From CADEFF01 sp964569315 (GTDB lineage Bacteria; Pseudomonadota; Alphaproteobacteria; Dongiales; Dongiaceae): a stretch of DNA of 13,330 nt. Below are positions 1 through 9,596 of this stretch, piece after piece (position 1 is the first letter of the stretch; each line of letters opens with the position of its first letter). Under the pieces are notes generated by a model. The model was given only the letters and a program-made list of their open reading frames with translations. It was not told the origin of the DNA and ran no database searches. The stretch lies in contig CAZMUZ010000103.1 in the NCBI GenBank assembly GCA_964569315.1, positions 1 through 13,330 of the forward strand, written 5' to 3'. Position numbers and translations under genes: made by a program.

Positions 1-1300
1 ACGTCATGGCGGCCGCTGCAATGCCGAGCGCGAAGGCGTAGTTGCCGACGCCGGTATGGGCGGCAAACGCGCTTTCGATGATCGCGTCCTTGGACCAGAA
101 GCCCGCGAGGAACGGGAACCCGGTCAGCGCCAATGTGCCGATCAGCATGAGCACGTAGGTGTAGGGTATCATCTTGTAGATCCCGCCCATGCGGCGCATG
201 TCCTGCTCGCCGGCAAGCGCGTGGATGACGGAGCCCGAGCCTAAGAACAGCAGCGCCTTAAAGAAGGCGTGCGTGAAGAGGTGGAACATCGCCGCCTGAT
301 AGGCGCCGACGCCGGCCGCGAAGAACATGTAACCGAGCTGCGAGCACGTCGAATAGGCGACGACGCGCTTGATGTCGTTCTGGAAGAGGCCGACGGTCGC
401 GGCGAAGAACGCGGTCGTGGCGCCGACGATGGTTACGACTTGAAGGGCGACCGGCGAGAGTTCGAACAGCGGCGAACAGCGCACGACGAGGAAGACGCCC
501 GCCGTCACCATGGTCGCCGCGTGGATGAGGGCCGAAACCGGGGTCGGGCCTTCCATCGCGTCGGGCAACCAGGTGTGGAGCAGGAACTGCGCCGACTTGC
601 CCATCGCGCCCATGAACAGCAGCAGACAGATCGTCGTCATCACGTCGAGCTGGAAGCCCGCGAATTCGAACGTCTTGCCCGCCTGGCCCTTTGCCGCCTC
701 GAACACGGTCGTGAAGTCGAGCGAGCCGAACACGAAGAACACGGCGAAGATGCCGAGCGCGAAGCCGAAATCGCCGACGCGGTTGACGACGAAGGCCTTG
801 ATCGCGGCGGCGTTCGCAGACGGCTTTTTGTACCAGAAGCCGATCAGCAGATAGGACGCGAGGCCGACGCCTTCCCAGCCGAAGAACAGCTGCACGAAAT
901 TGTCCGACGTCACCAGCGCCAGCATCGCGAACGTGAATAGCGACAGATACGCGAAGAAGCGCGGACGCTGCGGGTCGTCGTGCATGTAGCCGATCGAATA
1001 GATATGCACGAGCGCGGAAACGCCCGTGACGACCACGAGCATCACGGCTGTCAGCGCGTCGACCCGGATCGACCAGTCGACCTGCAGCGACCCGGAATCC
1101 AGGAACGTGAACAGGGGGACGGTCTTTGCCACCTCCATGTGCGGTAGTTCGAAGAAGAAGACCCAAAGCGACAAGAAGGCGGTGACGCAGAGCAGCCCAG
1201 TCGCCAGGTACTCGGCCGCGTGCTCGCCCACGCGCTTGCCCAATACGCCCGCGAGGATGGCGCCGAAGAGGGGCAGGAGAAGGATCGTTTGATAGATCAC
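1..1300 (-). CDS. nuoL: NADH-quinone oxidoreductase subunit L (NuoL), C-terminus cut by window edge
   Basis: Antiporter-like, proton-translocating membrane subunit at the distal end of the complex I membrane arm. The 433 codons visible read open from a GTG at 1300 to the window edge, in the same frame at both ends; the C-terminal roughly 200-250 residues, including the long lateral helix, lie outside. The protein starts IYQTILLLPLFGAILAG and carries the family landmarks FFGWEGVGLASYLLIGFW (Glu143, equivalent to E. coli Glu144), GAMGKSAQ (Lys235, equivalent to Lys229) and HTWLPDAMEGPTPVSALIHA, then GFWSKD near the edge. It is almost entirely hydrophobic helices. Start chosen because it matches NuoL N-termini and sits 9 nt after the nuoK stop, with GAGGGG overlapping the nuoK end as a weak ribosome site. 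Identity is very secure; only the end is missing. Confidence 0.96.
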   Translation of the reverse strand, partial: MIYQTILLLPLFGAILAGVLGKRVGEHAAEYLATGLLCVTAFLSLWVFFFELPHMEVAKTVPLFTFLDSGSLQVDWSIRVDALTAVMLVVVTGVSALVHIYSIGYMHDDPQRPRFFAYLSLFTFAMLALVTSDNFVQLFFGWEGVGLASYLLIGFWYKKPSANAAAIKAFVVNRVGDFGFALGIFAVFFVFGSLDFTTVFEAAKGQAGKTFEFAGFQLDVMTTICLLLFMGAMGKSAQFLLHTWLPDAMEGPTPVSALIHAATMVTAGVFLVVRCSPLFELSPVALQVVTIVGATTAFFAATVGLFQNDIKRVVAYSTCSQLGYMFFAAGVGAYQAAMFHLFTHAFFKALLFLGSGSVIHALAGEQDMRRMGGIYKMIPYTYVLMLIGTLALTGFPFLAGFWSKDAIIESAFAAHTGVGNYAFALGIAAAAMT

Positions 1301-1309
1301 GGTGCGCTT

Positions 1310-1618
1310 CTAGCCCCTCATCGTGTTGACGTCTTCGACCGCGATCGAGCCGCGGTTGCGGAAATAGACGACGAGGATGGCAAGGCCGATCGCGGCTTCC
1401 GCCGCCGCGACCGTCAGCACGAACATGGCGAAGATCTGCCCCACGAGATCGTTGAGAAAGGCGGAGAAGGCGACGAGGTTGATGTTGACGGCGAGCAGCA
1501 TGAGCTCAACCGACATCAGGATGATGATCACGTTCTTCCGGTTGAGGAAGATGCCGAAGATGCCGAGCGCGAAGAGGATCGCGGCGACGGTCAGGTAGTG
1601 GCTGAGGCCGATCTCCAT
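1310..1618 (-). CDS. nuoK: NADH-quinone oxidoreductase subunit K (NuoK)
   Basis: Small membrane subunit of complex I (MrpC/ND4L homologue) that contributes to a proton channel. It is 102 residues, the normal family length, and made of three transmembrane helices: about 5-25, 30-50 and 62-90. The two conserved buried glutamates are present: Glu38 in SVELMLLAVN and Glu74 in TVAAAEAAIG, matching E. coli Glu36 and Glu72. The ATG lies one base after the nuoJ stop (TGA A ATG), so translation is probably coupled to nuoJ; nuoL begins 9 nt downstream. No oddities. Confidence 0.97.
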   Translation of the reverse strand: MEIGLSHYLTVAAILFALGIFGIFLNRKNVIIILMSVELMLLAVNINLVAFSAFLNDLVGQIFAMFVLTVAAAEAAIGLAILVVYFRNRGSIAVEDVNTMRG

Positions 1619-1619
1619 T

Positions 1620-2228
1620 TCAGATGCCGCTCCCCGTCGGCACGTCCTTCACTTCCAGCGTGTCGCCGGCGCGGCGGTTGACCTGCCGGCCGATCGACTG
1701 CCGGCGCACCTCGCGGTGGCGGAGCGTCAGCACGATGGCGCCGACCATAGCGACCAGCAGGATGAGGCCGGCTGCCTGGAAGAGGTAGAAATAGCGGGTG
1801 TAGAGCACCTGCCCGATCGCCTCGGTGTTGCTGAGGCTGCCCGGCGCCATGGGCGCGCCCGACATCATCGCCGCGGTCGGATGGATCGCCCAGCCCCCCA
1901 CCACCAGCAGCAGCTCGACCACCAGGATGAGCCCGACCAGCGCGCCGATCGGGAGGTAGGTCATGAAGCCCTGGCGCAGTTCGGCGAAGTTGATATCGAG
2001 CATCATCACCACGAAGAGGAACAGCACCGCGACCGCGCCGACATAGACGACGACCAGGATCATGGCCAGGAACTCGGCGCCCAGCAGCACGAAGAGCCCA
2101 GCCGAGTTGAAGAAGGCAAGGATCAGGAACAGCACGGAATGGACGGGATTGCGCGCGGAAATGACCATCACGCCCGAAGCGAGCGTCACGGCGGCGAACA
2201 AATAGAAGGCAAGCGACTGAACGATCAT
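1620..2228 (-). CDS. nuoJ: NADH-quinone oxidoreductase subunit J (NuoJ)
   Basis: Membrane subunit of complex I (ND6 homologue), packed between NuoA/H and NuoK. 202 residues with five predicted transmembrane helices: roughly 2-22, 28-48, 52-77, 90-112 and 146-168. The family signature is seen as NPVHSVLFLILAFFNSAGLF (about 27-46), followed by LGAEFLAMILVVVYVGAVAVL, which corresponds to the third helix, the one that forms a pi-bulge in solved structures. A polar loop rich in Pro, Ala and Ser separates helices 4 and 5, and a basic, charged tail (RHREVRRQSIGRQ) is on the presumed cytoplasmic side. ATG at 2228 follows the nuoI stop by 28 nt and is preceded by a GGGGATCAGGGA ribosome site. Its stop is 1 nt before the nuoK start. 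Confidence 0.95.
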   Translation of the reverse strand: MIVQSLAFYLFAAVTLASGVMVISARNPVHSVLFLILAFFNSAGLFVLLGAEFLAMILVVVYVGAVAVLFLFVVMMLDINFAELRQGFMTYLPIGALVGLILVVELLLVVGGWAIHPTAAMMSGAPMAPGSLSNTEAIGQVLYTRYFYLFQAAGLILLVAMVGAIVLTLRHREVRRQSIGRQVNRRAGDTLEVKDVPTGSGI

Positions 2229-2256
2229 TCCCTGATCCCCTGACCGGCGCTTCGGC

Positions 2257-2745
2257 TTACCGGTACGGCGCGTCGGCGGCGAGGTTGGCGGCGAGTTCCG
2301 GCTCCCAGCGGTCGCCGTTCGCGAGCAGCTTTTCCTTGTTGTAGAAAAGCTCCTCGCGGGTCTCGGTCGCGAACTCGAAGTTCGGTCCCTCGACGATGGC
2401 GTCCACCGGGCAGGCCTCCTGGCAGAAGCCGCAATAGATGCATTTCGTCATGTCGATGTCGTAGCGCGTGGTGCGGCGGCTGCCGTCCTCGCGGGGCTCG
2501 GCCTCGATGGTGATGGCGAGCGCCGGGCATATCGCCTCGCAAAGCTTGCAGGCGATGCAGCGCTCCTCGCCGTTCGGATAGCGGCGGAGCGCATGCTCGC
2601 CGCGGAACCGCGGCGAGAGCGGGCCCTTCTCGTAGGGATAGTTGAGCGTGACCTTCGGCTTGAAGATGTAGCGGAAGGTCAGCCCGAGCCCGGCCACGAG
2701 CTCGGACAGCAGCAGGCTTTTCGCGCCACGTTGAAGAACCGACAT
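2257..2745 (-). CDS. nuoI: NADH-quinone oxidoreductase subunit I (NuoI), 2x[4Fe-4S] ferredoxin-like
   Basis: Peripheral-arm subunit carrying clusters N6a and N6b, passing electrons from NuoG toward NuoB (N2). 162 residues, the usual length for the alphaproteobacterial/mitochondrial TYKY form. Two ferredoxin motifs are intact: CIACKLCEAICP with Cys63, 66, 69 and 73, and CIYCGFCQEACP with Cys102, 105, 108 and 112. The N-terminal 30 residues are amphipathic and probably lie on the membrane surface (LVAGLGLTFRYIFKPK). The ATG at 2745 is preceded by an AGAGAG purine tract about 10 nt upstream. The 47-nt gap to nuoH is the largest inside the operon and contains nothing gene-like. A different-frame reading of 2225-2542 is a shadow. 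Confidence 0.97.
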   Translation of the reverse strand: MSVLQRGAKSLLLSELVAGLGLTFRYIFKPKVTLNYPYEKGPLSPRFRGEHALRRYPNGEERCIACKLCEAICPALAITIEAEPREDGSRRTTRYDIDMTKCIYCGFCQEACPVDAIVEGPNFEFATETREELFYNKEKLLANGDRWEPELAANLAADAPYR

Positions 2746-2792
2746 CGCTTAGGTCTCTCTTCCCCGGAGCCGGCCGGCTCCGATCTTCCGGA

Positions 2793-3803
2793 TCACTTGG
2801 GCAGCCAGTCGAAGGCGACGAGCACGCCCGCCGTCGCCATGAGCCAGAACAGGGTGAAGGGCAGGAACACCTTCCAGCCGAGCCGCATGAGCTGGTCGTA
2901 GCGGTAGCGCGGGAAGGTCGCTCGCACCCAGAGGAAGCCGAACAGCACCAGCGCGATCTTCGCGCCGAACCAGATCGGCCCCGGAATCCAGTTGAACGGC
3001 GCGATATCCAGCGGCGGCAACCAGCCGCCGAGGAACAGTATCGTCGTGGACGCGCTCATCAGGATCATGTTGGCGTATTCGCCGAGGAAGAAGAGCGCGA
3101 AGGTCATCGAGGAATATTCGGAGAAATATCCCGCCACCAGCTCCGATTCCGCTTCCGGAAGGTCGAAGGGCGACCGGTTGGTCTCGGCGAGCGCCGAGAT
3201 GAAGAAGATCACGAACATCGGCAGCAGCGGGACGGCGAACCAGATGGTCCGCTGCGCGTTCACGATGTCGCTGAGGTTGAGCGACCCGACGCAGAGCAGC
3301 ACCGTCACCATGACGAAGCCGATGGAAACCTCATAGGAGACCATCTGCGCCGCCGAGCGGAGCGCGCCGAGGAAGGCATATTTCGAGTTGCTGGCCCAGC
3401 CCGCCATGACCACGCCATAGATGCCGAGCGAGGAGATCGCGAAGAGATAAAGAATGCCGACATTGATGTCGGCGAGCACGATCCCCTCTCCGAACGGAAT
3501 GACCGCCCAGGCGACGAGACTGAGGGTGAAGGTGATCATCGGCGCCGCCACGAACACGACGCGGTTGGCGCCGGCCGGAATGATCGTCTCCTTGAAGAGC
3601 AGCTTCACCCCGTCCGCGATCGGCTGCAGCAGCCCGAACGGCCCGACGACGTTGGGGCCGCGCCGCATCTGCATGGAGGCGATCACCTTGCGCTCGGCAT
3701 AGGTGAGATAGGCAACGGCCAGCAGCAGCGGCAGCACGATCGCCAGGATCTGCGCGACGATGATCGCCGTCGGCAACGCGTATCCGGACCAGAAATCAGC
3801 CAT
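2793..3803 (-). CDS. nuoH: NADH-quinone oxidoreductase subunit H (NuoH)
   Basis: Membrane subunit (ND1 homologue) joining the two arms of complex I and forming part of the quinone-access chamber. 336 residues, normal length, with about eight transmembrane helices. Both family signatures are present: GPFGLLQPIADGVKLLFKE near residues 53-72, and SPFDLPEAESELVAGYFSEY near 210-230, the acidic loop that faces the quinone channel. TYAERKVIASMQMRRGPN marks the first cytoplasmic loop. The ATG at 3803 lies inside the last codons of nuoG (8-nt overlap), indicating coupled translation. Clearly intact. Confidence 0.97.
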   Translation of the reverse strand: MADFWSGYALPTAIIVAQILAIVLPLLLAVAYLTYAERKVIASMQMRRGPNVVGPFGLLQPIADGVKLLFKETIIPAGANRVVFVAAPMITFTLSLVAWAVIPFGEGIVLADINVGILYLFAISSLGIYGVVMAGWASNSKYAFLGALRSAAQMVSYEVSIGFVMVTVLLCVGSLNLSDIVNAQRTIWFAVPLLPMFVIFFISALAETNRSPFDLPEAESELVAGYFSEYSSMTFALFFLGEYANMILMSASTTILFLGGWLPPLDIAPFNWIPGPIWFGAKIALVLFGFLWVRATFPRYRYDQLMRLGWKVFLPFTLFWLMATAGVLVAFDWLPK

Positions 3804-5859
3804 GGGTCCCGGTCTTCCTTGCGCCGGTCGCGACGAAGGCGGCGCTGCAGGCCGCCATGGTCTCGGAGGCGCGGCTGATCGGATCGGTCATGTAATAGTT
3901 CTCGATCGGTAAGCGGAACGGCGCGGCATCGGTGGCGCTGGCCTTGCCGAAGGCGCCCCAGGCGGCGGGCTGCACCTCGTCGAGGACCGCGAAATGCGGC
4001 TTCAGCTCGAAGAGCCGCTTGCGGAGCTGCTCCAGCGAGTCGTAGGGCAAGGGCTTGCCGAGCCGCTCGGAGAGCGCGCGCAGGATCGCCCAGTCCTCCC
4101 TCGCCTCGCCCGGCGGGAAGATCGCGCGTTTCGCCTGCTGCACCCGCCCCTCGGTATTGACGTAGGTGCCGTTCTTCTCGGTATAGGCGGCGCCCGGCAG
4201 GATCACATCGGCGCGGTGCGCGCCGGCGTCGCCGTGATGGCCCTGATAGATGACGAAGGCCTTGCCCAGGCGCGAGATCGGGAACTCGTCGGCACCGAGC
4301 AGATAGACGACGTCGATCGCGCCCTGCTCCGCACCCTCGAGGATAGCCTTGAGGTCGCGGCCGCCAGTCCCCGGCAGGAAGCCGAGATCGAGCCCACCGA
4401 CGCGCGCGGCCGCTTGATGCAACATATTGAAGCCGTTCCAGCCCTCGCGCACGAGGCCGCAGCTATCCGCGATCTGCCGTGCGAGCGCGAGCACCGCTGC
4501 CCCGTCGGCGCGGGCGATGGCGCCCTGGCCCAGGATCAGCATCGGGCTCTTCGCGGCCTTGAGCCGTTCGGCGAAGGGATGGCGCCCCTCGGCGATCTCG
4601 CGGAGCGTGTCGGGCCCCGCGCCCAGCGCCTCGACCGGGAAGGTCAGGTCCGGCGTCGCGCCCACGGCCGCCACCCGCAGCCCGCCCGTCACGAACCGCT
4701 TGCGCAGCCGCGCGCTGATGAGCGGCGCTTCCCAGCGCGGATTGGTGCCGATCAGGAGGCAGAGATCGGCCCGCTCGATGCCCTGGATCGTGGTGTTGAA
4801 GATATAGCCCGCGCGGGTCGTCGCATCGATCGCGGCGCCGTCCTGCCGGCATTCGAGGTTGGCCGAACCGAGCCCCGCCATCAGCTCCTTCAGCGCCAGC
4901 ATGGATTCGAGATCCGCGAGGTCGCCCGCGATGGCGGCGATGCGGCTCCCGGCGACGCCGTGAAGGCGGCTCGCGATCGCGTCGAAGGCTTCGGGCCAGC
5001 TCGCCGGGCGCAGCTTGCCGTCGATCCTCACATAGGGCCGGTCCAGCCGCTGGCGCTTCAGCCCGTCGCAGGCGAAGCGCGTCTTGTCGGCGATCCACTC
5101 CTCGTTGATCTCGTCATTGAGGCGCGGCAGCACGCGCATCACTTCGCGTCCGCGGCTGTCGACGCGGATGGCGCTGCCGACGGCATCGAGCACGTCGATC
5201 GATTCCGTCTTCACCAGCTCCCAGGGACGCGCGCTGAAGGCATAGGGCTTCGAGAGCAGCGCACCAACGGGGCAGATATCGATGAGGTTGCCCGAAAGCT
5301 CCGAGCTGATCGCCTTCTGCACATAGGTGCCGATCTCGAGATGCTCGCCGCGCCCCGTGGCGCCCAGCTCCTCCACGCCGGCGATCTCGGCCGAGAACCG
5401 GATGCAGCGGGTGCAATGGATGCAGCGGGTCATCGAGGTCTTGATGAGCGGGCCGAAATCCTTGTCCGGCACCGCACGCTTGTTCTCGTGGAAGCGGCTG
5501 CGGTCGAAGCCGTAGGCGACGGCCTGGTCCTGCAGGTCGCACTCGCCGCCCTGGTCGCAGATCGGGCAGTCGAGCGGATGGTTGATGAGGAGAAACTCCA
5601 TCACCCCGCGTCGCGCCTTCTCCACCATCGGCGTGTCGGTCTTGATCACCATGCCCTCGGCGACCGGCATGGCGCAGGACGCGATCGGCTTCGGCGACTT
5701 CTCCATCTCGACGAGGCACATGCGGCAATTGCCGGCGACCGACAGCCGCTCGTGGTAACAGAAGCGCGGGATCTCGACGCCGGCCATCTCGCAGGCCTGC
5801 AGCACCGTGATGCCGCCGGGAACCTCGATCGCCTGTCCGTCGATGGTGAGTTTCGGCAT
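3796..5859 (-). CDS. nuoG: NADH-quinone oxidoreductase subunit G (NuoG), 75-kDa type
   Basis: Largest peripheral-arm subunit, relaying electrons between NuoF and NuoI. 687 residues. Order of domains: an N-terminal [2Fe-2S] ferredoxin domain with N1b ligands Cys34, 45, 48 and 62; a His-Cys3 domain with N5 ligands His94, Cys98, 101 and 107; a 4Fe-4S domain with N4 ligands Cys146, 149, 152 and 196 (CIHCTRC and DICPVGAL); then a long molybdopterin-oxidoreductase-like domain (about 220-620) without visible cofactor ligands. No CxxCxxxC motif follows residue 200, so the extra N7 cluster of E. coli and Thermus is absent, as in mitochondrial and alphaproteobacterial proteins. ATG at 5859 follows the nuoF stop by 7 nt with AGAAGAG upstream. 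The 3' end overlaps nuoH by 8 nt. Confidence 0.97.
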   Translation of the reverse strand: MPKLTIDGQAIEVPGGITVLQACEMAGVEIPRFCYHERLSVAGNCRMCLVEMEKSPKPIASCAMPVAEGMVIKTDTPMVEKARRGVMEFLLINHPLDCPICDQGGECDLQDQAVAYGFDRSRFHENKRAVPDKDFGPLIKTSMTRCIHCTRCIRFSAEIAGVEELGATGRGEHLEIGTYVQKAISSELSGNLIDICPVGALLSKPYAFSARPWELVKTESIDVLDAVGSAIRVDSRGREVMRVLPRLNDEINEEWIADKTRFACDGLKRQRLDRPYVRIDGKLRPASWPEAFDAIASRLHGVAGSRIAAIAGDLADLESMLALKELMAGLGSANLECRQDGAAIDATTRAGYIFNTTIQGIERADLCLLIGTNPRWEAPLISARLRKRFVTGGLRVAAVGATPDLTFPVEALGAGPDTLREIAEGRHPFAERLKAAKSPMLILGQGAIARADGAAVLALARQIADSCGLVREGWNGFNMLHQAAARVGGLDLGFLPGTGGRDLKAILEGAEQGAIDVVYLLGADEFPISRLGKAFVIYQGHHGDAGAHRADVILPGAAYTEKNGTYVNTEGRVQQAKRAIFPPGEAREDWAILRALSERLGKPLPYDSLEQLRKRLFELKPHFAVLDEVQPAAWGAFGKASATDAAPFRLPIENYYMTDPISRASETMAACSAAFVATGARKTGTHG

Positions 5860-5866
5860 GGCTCTT

Positions 5867-7153
<1,287 letters not shown>

Positions 7154-7156
7154 GAA

Positions 7157-7765
7157 CTAGGCCCCCGCCTTCGCGCCGGTCAGTACCTGAGGCCCGCCCT
7201 CCGGCGCCGAGCCCTGCCGCCCGGTCTGCGAGCCGATCTTCGCAGTGTCGCCGCGGGCCAGCGCATCGAGCAGCGCATCGAGCCGCTTCGGATCGAGATC
7301 CTCGTAGAAATCGTCGTTGATCTGGATCACCGGCGCATTCACGCAAGCGCCCAGGCATTCCACCTCGACCATCGAGAAGAGGCCGTCCGGCGTGACCTGC
7401 TTCAGCCCGATGCCGAGCTTTTTCTCGCAAGCCTGCTTCAGCGCATCCGAGCCGCGCAGCCAGCAGGGCGTGGTCCGACAGAGCTGTAGATGGAATTTCC
7501 CGACCGGTTTCAGATTGAACATCGTGTAGAAGGTCGCGACCTCGTAGACGCGGATCGGCGCCATGTCGAGGGTCTTCGCCACATGGTCCATCGCGGCACG
7601 CGGCAACCAGCCGCCGGACTGCCGCTGGGCGAGGTCGAGCAGCGCGATCACCGCGCTCGCCTGCCGGCCTTGCGGGTAGCGCGCCACGATCTTCTTCGCG
7701 CGCTCGGCGTTCGTCGCGTCGAAGGCGAAGCTTTCGGGGCCGGTGTCGGGGGCGTTGCTGCTCAT
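7157..7765 (-). CDS. nuoE: NADH-quinone oxidoreductase subunit E (NuoE), [2Fe-2S] N1a
   Basis: Thioredoxin-fold subunit (24-kDa family) that partners NuoF in the NADH-oxidising module and holds the off-path cluster N1a. N1a ligands are Cys96 and Cys101 (CRTTPCWLRG), plus Cys137 and Cys141 (ECLGACVNAP). The N-terminal helical part contains GGWLPRAAMDHVAKTL and VYEVATFYTMFN. At 202 residues it is longer than the roughly 165 of E. coli; the extra length is a C-terminal tail rich in Gly, Ala and Pro after about 170, of the sort I recall in alphaproteobacterial NuoE. ATG at 7765 overlaps the nuoD stop in ATGA, so translation is coupled. nuoF starts 3 nt after the stop. Confidence 0.97.
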   Translation of the reverse strand: MSSNAPDTGPESFAFDATNAERAKKIVARYPQGRQASAVIALLDLAQRQSGGWLPRAAMDHVAKTLDMAPIRVYEVATFYTMFNLKPVGKFHLQLCRTTPCWLRGSDALKQACEKKLGIGLKQVTPDGLFSMVEVECLGACVNAPVIQINDDFYEDLDPKRLDALLDALARGDTAKIGSQTGRQGSAPEGGPQVLTGAKAGA

Positions 7766-8940
7766 CGGTCGATCTCGCCGAAAACGATGTCCATGGAACC
7801 GAGAATCGCGACCGAATCCGCCAGCATGTAGCCCTTGCTCACATAGTCGATGGCGGGAAGATGCGGGAAGCCCGGCGCGCGGATCTTGCAGCGATAGGGC
7901 CGGTTGCTCCCGTCCGACACGAGATAGACGCCGAACTCCCCCTTCGGCGCCTCGACCGCCGTGTAGGTCTCGCCCGGCGGCACGTGGAAGCCCTCGGTAT
8001 AGAGCTTGAAGTGATGGATCAGCGCTTCCATGGAGCGCTTCATGTCGGCGCGCTTGGGCGGCGTGATCTTGCGGTCGTCGCTGGTGCAGGGCCCGCCCGG
8101 CATCTGCTCGCAGGCCTGGCGGACGATGCGCAGGCTTTGCCGCATCTCTTCCATCCGCACCAGATAGCGGTCGTAGCAGTCGCCGTTCTTTCCGATCGGC
8201 ACGTCGAACTTCATCTTGTCGTAGACCATGTAGGGCTGCGACTTGCGCAGATCCCAGGCGACGCCGGAGGCGCGCAGCATCGGGCCGGTGAAGCCCCAGT
8301 CGAGCGCGTCGGCCGCGGAGACGGTTCCGATATCCACCAGCCGCTGCTTGAAGATGCGGTTCTCGGTCAGCAGCAGGTCGATATCCTCGATCACCTGGGG
8401 AAATTTTTCCGACCAGGCCATGATGTCGTCGAGAATGCCGGCCGGCAGGTCCTGATGCACCCCGCCCGGCCGGTAATAGGCCGCATGAAGCCGCGCGCCG
8501 CTAACGCGCTCGTAGAACTCCATCAGCAGCTCGCGCTGCTCGAAGGCCCAGAGGAAGGGCGTCATCGCGCCCACATCCATCGCATAGGCCGGGATGTTGA
8601 GCAGGTGGTTCAGCAGCCGGGTGATCTCGTCGAACAGCACGCGGATATACTGCCCGCGCGCCGGCACCTCGAGCCCGAGCAGCTTCTCGATGGCGAGCAC
8701 GAAGGCATGCTCCTGGCACATCGGCGAGACGTAATCGAGCCGGTCGAAATACGGGATCGCCTGCACATAGGTCTTGTATTCGATGAGCTTCTCGGTGCCG
8801 CGATGCAGCAGCCCGATATGCGGATCGAGCCGCTCGATCACCTCGCCGTCCATCTCCATGACGAGGCGCAGCACGCCGTGGGCCGCCGGATGCTGCGGCC
8901 CGAAATTCATGGTGAGCGGCTTGATCTGGGTTTCGGTCAC
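7762..8940 (-). CDS. nuoD: NADH-quinone oxidoreductase subunit D (NuoD), 49-kDa quinone-site subunit
   Basis: Peripheral-arm subunit (49-kDa family, related to hydrogenase large subunits) that, with NuoB, forms the quinone-reduction site. 392 residues, normal length for the unfused form. Landmarks are NFGPQHPAAHGVLRL (12-26), the quinone-site loop whose His and the following helix are conserved; DPHIGLLHRGTEKLIEY; FDRLDYVSPMCQEHAF; and a C-terminus ending in MDIVFGEIDR, as usual. The start is a GTG at 8940 sharing bases with the nuoC stop (GTGA, 4-nt overlap), with GAGAAGG about 10 nt upstream inside nuoC. A downstream ATG would remove part of the conserved N-terminus, so GTG is preferred. 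It is separate from nuoC, unlike the fused nuoCD of enterobacteria. Confidence 0.97.
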   Translation of the reverse strand: MTETQIKPLTMNFGPQHPAAHGVLRLVMEMDGEVIERLDPHIGLLHRGTEKLIEYKTYVQAIPYFDRLDYVSPMCQEHAFVLAIEKLLGLEVPARGQYIRVLFDEITRLLNHLLNIPAYAMDVGAMTPFLWAFEQRELLMEFYERVSGARLHAAYYRPGGVHQDLPAGILDDIMAWSEKFPQVIEDIDLLLTENRIFKQRLVDIGTVSAADALDWGFTGPMLRASGVAWDLRKSQPYMVYDKMKFDVPIGKNGDCYDRYLVRMEEMRQSLRIVRQACEQMPGGPCTSDDRKITPPKRADMKRSMEALIHHFKLYTEGFHVPPGETYTAVEAPKGEFGVYLVSDGSNRPYRCKIRAPGFPHLPAIDYVSKGYMLADSVAILGSMDIVFGEIDR

Positions 8941-9563
8941 GATTTGGTCGCCTTCTCGTCGCCCGGAAGCCGCGTCAGCATCCCTTCCCAGGGGCTCACG
9001 AAATCGAAGCTGCGGAATTCCTGGACCAGCTTCACCTTCTCGTAGATCACCCGCTTCTGGCTCTCGTCGTAGCGAACCTCGACATAGCCGGTGAGCGGAA
9101 AATCCTTCCGCATCGGATGGCCTTCGAATCCGTAGTCGGTCAGCAGCCGGCGGAGATCCGGATGGTCGGCGAAGAACACGCCGTAGAGATCCCAGGCTTC
9201 GCGCTCGAACCAGTTGGCCGCGTTGAACACGCTCACGACCGACGGCACGGGGGCGTCCGGCGTCGTGGTCAGCTTCACCCGGATCCGGTGATTATGCTTG
9301 AGGCTGAGCAGGTTGTAGACGACCTCGAGCCGCTCCTCGCGGTCCGGATAGTCGACGCCGCAGATGTCGATGAGCTGCTTGAAGAGGCAGTGGCTGTCGT
9401 CGCGCAGGAACGTCAGCACCTTCACGATCGAAGGGCGCGTCACGCGGACGATCAGTTCGTCGCGGACGATCTCGGTCCCCTGCACCTCATTCTCGAGCGC
9501 GCTTGCGACGTAGGCGCCGAGATGCTGCAGCGCGTCGGTAAGACTGTTGGTGCCGTCTGTCAT
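8937..9563 (-). CDS. nuoC: NADH-quinone oxidoreductase subunit C (NuoC), 30-kDa
   Basis: Structural subunit of the connecting arm (30-kDa family), with no cofactors, that packs against NuoD and NuoI. With the ATG at 9563 it has 208 residues. The family signature is clear at FEREAWDLYGVFFADHPDLR, followed by RLLTDYGFEGHPMRKDFPL. The reading frame extends upstream to a TTG at 9590 (nine more residues, MRRKRVSSG), but the basic extension does not resemble NuoC and TTG is rare, so I chose the ATG; an AAGCGAG purine stretch lies 11 nt upstream, a weak ribosome site. The gap to nuoB is 33 nt. The stop is fused to the nuoD start (GTGA). Confidence 0.93.
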   Translation of the reverse strand: MTDGTNSLTDALQHLGAYVASALENEVQGTEIVRDELIVRVTRPSIVKVLTFLRDDSHCLFKQLIDICGVDYPDREERLEVVYNLLSLKHNHRIRVKLTTTPDAPVPSVVSVFNAANWFEREAWDLYGVFFADHPDLRRLLTDYGFEGHPMRKDFPLTGYVEVRYDESQKRVIYEKVKLVQEFRSFDFVSPWEGMLTRLPGDEKATKS

Positions 9564-9596
9564 GCCAGATGATACTCGCTTGCGTCGCAACCGCGC

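Noticed and set aside
258..1166. Minus-strand 302-residue open frame inside nuoL
   Set aside because: It is out of frame with the clearly conserved NuoL reading (GTG at 1300 to the edge) and encodes Arg-rich low-complexity sequence; a frame shadow.
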